A DNA stretch of 6,171 bases from contig CAMPKM010000187.1 in assembly GCA_946887155.1 (NCBI GenBank), positions 1 to 6,171 of the forward strand, read 5' to 3'. This document shows, piece by piece, positions 1 through 4,072 of the stretch. Position 1 is the stretch's first letter, and each line of letters starts with the position of its first letter. Under the pieces are notes generated by a model, which worked only from the letters and a program-made list of their open reading frames with translations, ran no database searches and was not told the origin of the DNA. Source of the DNA: an uncultured Gemmatimonadota bacterium (GTDB lineage: Bacteria > Gemmatimonadota > Gemmatimonadetes > Gemmatimonadales > Gemmatimonadaceae). The position numbers and the translations under genes are program-made.

Positions 1-888
1 GGCGGTCCGCCGCCCACGGGCATCACGCCGGCGACCCCGCCAACCGAGTGGCGGACGTATGAGCACACGCCCCGCTTCGGGGTCAATTACTATCCGTTGC
101 GTGGCCGGGTCGCGGTGCTGAGCGAGACGTACTCGCACGACCCGTTCGAGAAGCGCGTCAGCTCTACCTACGCGTTCGTCCGTGAACTCCTGTCACTGGT
201 CGCGGAACGACGGGCATCGATTCTTGCGTTGGCACGACAGTCGGACGAGGCGTTGACCAAGGGAACCGCGTCGCTCGATGCGGTCCCCGTGCGGGCCATC
301 ATGAGCGCGGCGCCGGTCGACCAACCCGTGGTGTACGAGGAAGTCGAGCGCCTGGGTGATTCGACGCGCTACGAAGCTGGCATGCCGCTCGGCGCCAAGC
401 GCACGGGCCGGTTCAAAACGGTGAACATGAAAATCTTCGATCGCTTTACGCCCACGGTGACGCGTCCGGCGCCGTGGGGGTATGCGATCGCGCCGAGTGA
501 CACCGCCGCGATCAACCTGGCGCGGTTGCATGGCTTCCAGCTGATGCGATTGAACGCGGAATGGCGCGGCGACGCCGGCCCGCAGTTCGTGGTGGATTCC
601 ACCGTTGTTGCGTCGCAGGCGTTCGAGGGGCGTCGGCTGGTACGGCTCGTCGGGCGATGGGAGCCCGGCCGGCCGGTCACGCTGGCGTCCGGCACGGTCG
701 TCGTCCGCACCGCGCAGCCGCTCGGTGTGCTGGCGATGTACCTCCTCGAGCCGGAAAGCGATGACGGCATCGTCGCCTGGGACGTTGGTGGTCGCTCGTC
801 AGGCAGTGCCGGCACCGCACCGATCGTCCGGCTCGCCACCCAGCCGCCGGTGGCGATGACGCCACTCGCACGCGCCAACAGTCCCTGA
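1..888 (+). CDS. M14-family zinc carboxypeptidase, C-terminal part (5' end outside window)
   Basis: The frame is open from the first base and ends at TGA 886-888, leaving 295 residues of a longer protein. The TTG at 97 is only an internal Leu codon: the frame continues upstream in family-like sequence (TPRFGVNYYPLRGRVAVLSE). The segment VLSETYSHDPFEKR, with Glu42 of the visible part, matches the region of the general-base glutamate (Glu270 of carboxypeptidase A). The zinc-binding HxxE and His lie before the window. About 250 residues follow this Glu, far more than in classical carboxypeptidases, so a C-terminal domain is present. It closes with a YLLEPESDDGIVAWD stretch that I remember from large secreted bacterial M14 proteins. 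The likely role is removal of C-terminal residues from peptides outside the cytoplasm. A signal peptide cannot be checked. Substrate specificity is unknown. The next gene starts 20 bases downstream on the same strand. Confidence 0.75.
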   Translation, partial: GGPPPTGITPATPPTEWRTYEHTPRFGVNYYPLRGRVAVLSETYSHDPFEKRVSSTYAFVRELLSLVAERRASILALARQSDEALTKGTASLDAVPVRAIMSAAPVDQPVVYEEVERLGDSTRYEAGMPLGAKRTGRFKTVNMKIFDRFTPTVTRPAPWGYAIAPSDTAAINLARLHGFQLMRLNAEWRGDAGPQFVVDSTVVASQAFEGRRLVRLVGRWEPGRPVTLASGTVVVRTAQPLGVLAMYLLEPESDDGIVAWDVGGRSSGSAGTAPIVRLATQPPVAMTPLARANSP

Positions 889-908
889 TCCGCGACGGTA
901 CGCTGCAC

Positions 909-1298
909 ATGGGTCGCTTCCTGCCTCCTGATCCCTCGAAAGGGGACGAACGAACCATCGGCGGATACATGGCGGTGCATGCCCGGCCGGCGGCGTTCGA
1001 GGGGAGCGATGGGCTGTCGTACAGTGTGGCGATCGAGACCGACCGGACCGGCGACGCCGATCATCCCTTCGGTGCGTACTTCCTGTTCGTCCGCTGGCGG
1101 CGCATCGGGACGCAGGGCGTCGAAGGACATCTCGAGACGCCGTTCCTCGCCTGGGGCGCCTCTCCAGCCGAAGCGTCGTCAGCGTTAGGCGCGATGGCAA
1201 TCGACGAAGTCAAGGCGGTGCTCGATGACGTGATCCGGAAGAACGCGCCCGCCGCGCCGCGCAAGTGGTGGGACGTCATGAAGGACGACACCGAGTGA
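909..1298 (+). CDS. Conserved-looking hypothetical protein, 129 aa, coupled to rsgA
   Basis: I do not recognise a named family. The ATG at 909 opens a protein beginning MGRFLPPDPSKGDERTIGGY, a style I recall from uncharacterised Gemmatimonadota and Acidobacteriota proteins. There is no clear Shine-Dalgarno before 909. An in-frame ATG at 969 (MAVHARPAAFEG) is an alternative start, but the preceding 20 residues look conserved in type, so I kept 909. The sequence is soluble: no signal peptide, no membrane segment and no cysteines. The middle (GLSYSVAIETD, then FGAYFLFVRWRRIG) reads as beta strands. The later part (SPAEASSALGAMAIDEVKAVLDDVIRK) reads as amphipathic helices. The end is KWWDVMKDDTE. 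Its stop overlaps the rsgA start in a GTGA, which suggests co-translation with the ribosome-assembly GTPase. That context is the only functional hint. Confidence 0.7.
   Translation: MGRFLPPDPSKGDERTIGGYMAVHARPAAFEGSDGLSYSVAIETDRTGDADHPFGAYFLFVRWRRIGTQGVEGHLETPFLAWGASPAEASSALGAMAIDEVKAVLDDVIRKNAPAAPRKWWDVMKDDTE
1281..1286 (+). promoter_or_regulatory. Shine-Dalgarno AAGGAC deciding the rsgA start
   Basis: AAGGAC lies inside the end of the preceding gene, 8 bases before the GTG at 1295. It supports GTG 1295 over the in-frame GTG at 1265, which would create a larger overlap and has no comparable site. Confidence 0.6.
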
Positions 1299-2203
1299 CC
1301 CGCGGCGTCGTCCTGCACGGTACCGGTGGCGCCTGGCATGTCCACCGCGAAGGTGGAGCGCCGGTCGTCGCGGCACTGAGGGGCCGGGTGAAGCATATGA
1401 GCAACCTCAAGCTGGCCGTTGGCGATGAAGTGCTGCTGGAACAGGACGACGGATCCGGCTGGGCGATCACCGAGGTGCTCGACAGGCGATCGCAGCTTTC
1501 GCGGCGCGATCCCGGACGCAGCCGTGGTGAGCGCGTCATCGCGGCGAATGTCGACCAGGTGGTGATCGTCTTTGCGCTCCGGAAGCCCGAACCGCACGTC
1601 GCGATGCTCGACCGATTCCTCGTCGTCGCGGAAGCCAATGCACTCGCGAGCCACGTCGTTGTGAACAAGCTCGACCTGGCCGATGAAGATGAGGCCCGCG
1701 AGCTGTTCGGCAGGTACGCGCGAATCGGCTACCCCCTCCACCTGACGAGTTGCTTGACACAGCGCGGACTCGACGAACTGCGCGAGACGTTGCGCGGCCG
1801 CACCTCGGCCGTGACTGGTCCGTCCGGTGTGGGGAAGTCTTCGCTGCTCAACGCCCTCTATCCCGGCCTTGGTCTCCGCGTCGGCGAGATCAGCGCATCC
1901 GTGAACAAGGGCCGGCACACGACGGTGGGTGCCTTCCTGCACCCGTTGCCGGACGGCGGATTCGTCGTGGATACGCCCGGGTTGCGCGAGATCGGGCTCT
2001 GGGGCGTGCCGTCGCGCGGCCTGGACGAATGCTTCCCCGAGTTCAGCGCCCTGAAGGACGAGTGTCGATTCGCCGATTGCGGCCACCTCGCAGAACCGGA
2101 TTGCGCCGTTCGAGGGGCACTCGCCGCCGGAACAATCGGCGAGTCTCGTTATGCGTCGTACGCCAAGTTACTCGAGGAAGCCACGGCAGCGGAGAAGTTC
2201 TAG
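1295..2203 (+). CDS. rsgA: Ribosome small-subunit maturation GTPase RsgA
   Basis: RsgA is a circularly permuted GTPase that binds the 30S subunit late in assembly and releases maturation factors such as RbfA on GTP hydrolysis. With GTG 1295 the protein has 302 residues, within the family range. An N-terminal OB-fold (about 1-80) is followed by the permuted G domain. The order seen is G4 NKLD (124-127), the P-loop GPSGVGKS (175-182), the switch I segment KGRHTT (205-210) and G3 DTPG (226-229). The C-terminal zinc finger is complete: Cys257-X4-Cys262-X-His264-X5-Cys270. All key residues are present, so it should be active. The start overlaps the previous stop as GTGA (1295-1298), implying translational coupling. 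The stop TAG faces the convergent pdxH stop 12 bases away. I see no hairpin terminator in that gap. Identification is very secure; only the start could be argued. Confidence 0.96.
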   Translation: MTRGVVLHGTGGAWHVHREGGAPVVAALRGRVKHMSNLKLAVGDEVLLEQDDGSGWAITEVLDRRSQLSRRDPGRSRGERVIAANVDQVVIVFALRKPEPHVAMLDRFLVVAEANALASHVVVNKLDLADEDEARELFGRYARIGYPLHLTSCLTQRGLDELRETLRGRTSAVTGPSGVGKSSLLNALYPGLGLRVGEISASVNKGRHTTVGAFLHPLPDGGFVVDTPGLREIGLWGVPSRGLDECFPEFSALKDECRFADCGHLAEPDCAVRGALAAGTIGESRYASYAKLLEEATAAEKF

Positions 2204-2215
2204 AGAGCCAGGCCA

Positions 2216-2851
2216 TCAGGGCGACAGACGTTCGATTGACCAGGCGCCCTTGGCGAGCCGGTATCGAATCCGGTCATGCAGCCGGTTCGGACGTCCCTGC
2301 CAGAACTCGTACGTATCCGGCGCGAGGATGAATCCGCCCCAGTGAGGCGGTAACGGGACGTCGTCGCCGGGAAACTTCGTCTCCGCATCACGTACCGCCC
2401 ACTCCAGCCAGTCGCGACCGGAGATCACGCTGCTCTGGATCGACGCCCAGGCCCCATGCCTCGAGCCTAACGGGCGGGTCCGGAAGTAGGCCTCCGCCTC
2501 GGCCCGGTCCATGTGCGAGACGATGCCCTCGATGCGGACCTGGCGCTCGAGCTCGAGCCACGAGAAACCCAGCGCCGCCTGCGGATTCTCCTGGAGCTCG
2601 GCTGCTTTTCGGCTGCGGAAGTCCGTGAAGAAGCCAAAGCCACGCTGGTCGAAGGACTTGAGCAGGACCATCCGCGCCGAGGGACGTCCGTCCGCCGTTG
2701 CGGTCGCCAGCGTCATGGCGTTCGGCTCTCGAAGCTCCGCGTTGCGCGCTTCCTCGAACCACCTGGCGAATTGGGCCAGGGGATCCTGATCCACGTCGCT
2801 TGCGTCGAGCGAAGCGAGGGCGTATTCCCGTCGGAGGTCGGCTGGATTCAT
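2216..2851 (-). CDS. pdxH: Pyridoxamine/pyridoxine 5'-phosphate oxidase
   Basis: PdxH oxidises pyridoxine or pyridoxamine 5'-phosphate to pyridoxal 5'-phosphate with O2, using FMN. It is cytosolic, acts as a dimer, and is the last step of B6 synthesis and salvage. The 211-residue protein aligns by eye with E. coli PdxH from end to end. It has the N-terminal LRREY, then RMVLLK (60-65) and the FMN-phosphate region FFTDFRSRKA (74-83). ERQVR follows at 102-106, then RPLGSRHGAWAS-QSS (about 126-141) and PPHWGGF (168-174). The substrate-binding segment EFWQGRPNRLHDR (182-194) comes near the end, which is WSIERLSP. Length is normal and nothing is missing. The ATG at 2849-2851 gives the family-typical MNPADLRREY start. 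It has no Shine-Dalgarno but has a -10-like TATGAT 8 bases upstream, so the mRNA may be leaderless or nearly so. It converges on rsgA and diverges from the sigma gene. Confidence 0.96.
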   Translation of the reverse strand: MNPADLRREYALASLDASDVDQDPLAQFARWFEEARNAELREPNAMTLATATADGRPSARMVLLKSFDQRGFGFFTDFRSRKAAELQENPQAALGFSWLELERQVRIEGIVSHMDRAEAEAYFRTRPLGSRHGAWASIQSSVISGRDWLEWAVRDAETKFPGDDVPLPPHWGGFILAPDTYEFWQGRPNRLHDRIRYRLAKGAWSIERLSP

Positions 2852-2852
2852 G

Positions 2853-2861
2853 TGCTACTAT
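2853..2861 (+). promoter_or_regulatory. Candidate extended -10 element for the sigma-factor gene
   Basis: TG-C-TACTAT matches an extended -10 (TGn plus 5 of 6 to TATAAT) in an otherwise GC-rich stretch. No good -35 is found about 17 bases upstream (GGAGGT there), as tolerated for extended -10 promoters. It predicts a transcript start near 2868, giving a leader of about 43 bases to the ATG at 2911. Confidence 0.35.
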
Positions 2862-2865
2862 CATA
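2860..2865 (-). promoter_or_regulatory. Candidate -10 element for pdxH, overlapping the opposite-strand -10
   Basis: On the minus strand this is TATGAT, 5 of 6 to the -10 consensus, ending 8 bases before the pdxH ATG. Transcription would begin 0-2 bases before the start codon, which fits the missing Shine-Dalgarno. No convincing -35 is visible. It shares two bases with the plus-strand TACTAT. Confidence 0.35.
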
Positions 2866-2910
2866 CTGGACATGGAACCCCACACCAGCTTCGAGGATAG
2901 TTCTCCGGGG

Positions 2911-3501
2911 ATGAACGAGCGAGACGCAGGCTCGAAAAAGGACGAGAGTTTCGCGCGACTGGCCATCCCGTGGATGGATGACGTCTACCGTTTCGCGTTT
3001 TCGCTTACCCGCGACCCGTCGGACGCGCAGGACATCGTTCAGGAGACGTACCTGCGCGCCTACAAGTCGTGGCACACGTTCGACCAGGGCAGCGATTGCC
3101 GCCGTTGGCTCTTCACGATCTGCAGGAATGCCTTTCTCCGCTCGCGTCAGCAGACGCGGCACGAGGTCGAGGTGACTGATGCCGAGTCTGAATCGGCGGC
3201 TGCCATGCGAGAGCACAAGGCCATGGTCGACGACGGCAGCGAGCGGATGATCATGTCGGTCGACCTGAGCCCGGCGCTCGACCGTGCCCTCGCCACGCTC
3301 GACGAGCCGTTCCGCTCCACCGTCCAACTGGTCGACGTCGAAGACCAGTCGTACGAAGCGGCGGCTGAAATACTGGGTGTACCAATCGGCACCGTGCGGT
3401 CTCGCCTGTTCCGCGCCCGCCGGCAATTGCAGCAACAGTTGCGCGCGTACGCCGTCGACGCCGGATTCCGACCCGCAACCGCCGGAGGTCGTGATGCCTG
3501 A
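2911..3501 (+). CDS. ECF-type RNA polymerase sigma factor (RpoE/SigR-like)
   Basis: This is a group 4 (ECF) sigma-70 factor of 196 residues. Region 2 covers about 23-77: DDVYRFAFSLTRDPSDAQDIVQETYLRAY, then the tryptophan-containing SWHTF and the 2.4-like RRWLFTICRNAFL. Region 4 covers about 121-180, with the helix-turn-helix SYEAAAEILGVPIGTVRSRL followed by FRARRQLQ. An acidic linker (about 85-118) joins them, and no C-terminal extension is present. I chose ATG 2911 because GAGGA lies 13 bases upstream, the candidate promoter at 2853-2861 leaves a leader before it, and MNER-type starts seem usual in close relatives. An in-frame ATG at 2872 would add 13 residues (MEPHTSFEDSSPG) and cannot be excluded. 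The stop overlaps the anti-sigma start by 8 bases, so the two form an operon. It would direct RNA polymerase to stress promoters when released by its partner. Confidence 0.92.
   Translation: MNERDAGSKKDESFARLAIPWMDDVYRFAFSLTRDPSDAQDIVQETYLRAYKSWHTFDQGSDCRRWLFTICRNAFLRSRQQTRHEVEVTDAESESAAAMREHKAMVDDGSERMIMSVDLSPALDRALATLDEPFRSTVQLVDVEDQSYEAAAEILGVPIGTVRSRLFRARRQLQQQLRAYAVDAGFRPATAGGRDA
3484..3489 (+). promoter_or_regulatory. Shine-Dalgarno GGAGGT of the anti-sigma gene
   Basis: GGAGGT sits within the last sigma codons. It is 4 bases before ATG 3494 and only 1 base before the in-frame GTG 3491, so ATG 3494 is the better start. Its position inside the sigma gene suits coupled translation of the two partners. 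Confidence 0.65.
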
Positions 3502-3754
3502 CGAGGTTCATACGATCGATTGCGGCATGGCCATCCGGAAGCTCTGGGACTATCTGGACGAGGAGCTGGATGACCAGCGCATGGCGGAGGTCCGCCGGCA
3601 TCTCGATGAATGTTCGTCCTGCCTCCCGCACGCCGAGTTCAGCGAGAAGTTCCTGGCCGCCCTGAACAAGGTTCGCGCGCGGCACGTGATGCCTCCAGAA
3701 GCTCGCGCCCAGGTGATGGCCGCCCTCGCCAGCGCCGGTTTCTCGGGCGACTGA
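3494..3754 (+). CDS. Small soluble zinc-binding anti-sigma factor (ZAS/RsrA-like)
   Basis: The 86-residue protein holds the ZAS signature His36-X3-Cys40-X2-Cys43 (HLDECSSC), preceded by Cys10 and the helix IRKLWDYLDEELDDQRMAEVR. Known facts on the family: in Streptomyces RsrA the Zn ligands are Cys11, His37, Cys41 and Cys44, and disulfide formation expels Zn and frees SigR. Here the four residues keep the same spacing, shifted by one. No membrane segment is present, so it should be cytosolic and hold the adjacent ECF factor inactive until oxidised or metal-challenged. The C-terminal part (about 50-82) is helical and contains no further cysteine. The gene overlaps the sigma stop by 8 bases (3494-3501) and has a strong ribosome site. 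Redox sensing is an inference from ligand geometry; simple structural Zn binding is the alternative. Confidence 0.87.
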   Translation: MPDEVHTIDCGMAIRKLWDYLDEELDDQRMAEVRRHLDECSSCLPHAEFSEKFLAALNKVRARHVMPPEARAQVMAALASAGFSGD

Positions 3755-3761
3755 AAACGTG

Positions 3762-3785
3762 AAAATGGGGTCAGACCCCGATTTT
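3762..3785 (+). repeat. Hairpin with perfect GGGGTC-A-GACCCC palindrome; possible dispersed repeat or weak terminator
   Basis: The core at 3767-3779 is a 13-base perfect palindrome about A3773. It is flanked by AAAAT on the left and ATTTT on the right with one extra G (3780), so the stem extends to about 10 base pairs with a small loop and a bulge. It begins 7 bases after the anti-sigma stop, a usual place for a terminator. The T-run is only four bases and is part of the stem, so termination would be weak and could work from both sides. I recall this core as a recurrent intergenic motif in environmental bacterial genomes; that is memory, not a search. Confidence 0.55.
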
Positions 3786-3791
3786 ACCAGC

Positions 3792-3820
3792 TTGAGATAG
3801 GGGGAGGGGGTATATAGCTT
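3792..3820 (+). promoter_or_regulatory. Candidate copZA promoter with CsoR/RcnR-like operator
   Basis: TTGAGA at 3792-3797 matches the -35 consensus in 5 of 6 bases, and TATATA at 3811-3816 is a -10-like box, but the gap is only 13 bases; no better -10 stands 17 bases away. Between and overlapping them is ATA-GGGGG-A-GGGGG-TAT (3797-3813), G-tracts flanked by an inverted A/T triplet. This is the general form of operators bound by CsoR/RcnR/FrmR-family repressors. A copper-responsive switch at this site would fit the downstream copZ and copA. No regulator gene for it lies in the window. Confidence 0.4.
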
Positions 3821-3849
3821 CCGAGGGCGATGGCGATGGACGCCGTCAC

Positions 3850-3856
3850 GGGAGAG
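3850..3856 (+). promoter_or_regulatory. Shine-Dalgarno of copZ
   Basis: GGGAGAG ends 5 bases before ATG 3862, with the GGAG core 7 bases away, a good spacing that fixes the copZ start. Confidence 0.6.
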
Positions 3857-3861
3857 CCCCC

Positions 3862-4071
3862 ATGAAAGAACTCAAGCTCGAAGTGTCAGGCATGAGCTGC
3901 GGACACTGCATCAGCGCCGTGCGTGAGGCGCTTGGCAATGTGCCAGGCGTGAAAGTCGAGGCCGTCGGCATCGGATCGGCCGCGGTGACTTACGACGAAA
4001 GCAAGACCACCGTCGGCGACCTCGTTGACGCGATTGCCGACGCCGGGTACGAGGCGAACGAGGCCGCGTAA
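3862..4071 (+). CDS. copZ: Copper metallochaperone, heavy-metal-associated (HMA) domain protein
   Basis: This 69-residue protein is a single HMA domain with the expected beta-alpha-beta-beta-alpha-beta pattern. The metal site is GMSCGHC at 10-16, with Cys13 and Cys16 as the Cu(I) ligands (MxCxxC). The rest follows the family: [20 protein letters not shown] in the middle and [15 protein letters not shown] at the end. CopZ proteins bind cytosolic Cu(I) and pass it to the N-terminal domain or membrane entry site of CopA. Length is typical (65-75). The stop TAA is followed after one base by the copA GTG, so the two are surely co-transcribed and probably coupled. A role with another soft metal such as Ag(I) is possible; Cu is inferred from the partner's CPC motif. 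Confidence 0.93.
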   Translation: MKELKLEVSGMSCGHCISAVREALGNVPGVKVEAVGIGSAAVTYDESKTTVGDLVDAIADAGYEANEAA

Positions 4072-4072
4072 G

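Noticed and set aside
369..1130. Minus-strand open frame of 253 codons across the peptidase tail
   Set aside because: It is antisense to the M14 reading frame and has no recognisable protein features.
1061..2086. Minus-strand open frame of 341 codons across the hypothetical gene and rsgA
   Set aside because: It is the antisense of a clear RsgA GTPase and its neighbour, with no domain pattern; a GC-rich shadow.
2204..2215. Bidirectional terminator between rsgA and pdxH
   Set aside because: The 12-base gap contains no inverted repeat with a T-run; termination must occur by other means or within the neighbouring gene ends.
2874..2902. GGAAC (2874-2878) with GTT (2900-2902) as an ECF autoregulatory promoter for the sigma gene
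   Set aside because: The spacing of 21 bases is longer than the 16-19 usual for SigE/SigR-type promoters and the -10 match is only three bases; chance is likely.
3767..3810. G-quadruplex formed by GGGG (3767-3770) and the two G5 tracts (3800-3810)
   Set aside because: Only three long G-runs are present and one is about 30 bases away within a palindrome; a stable four-run quadruplex is not supported.
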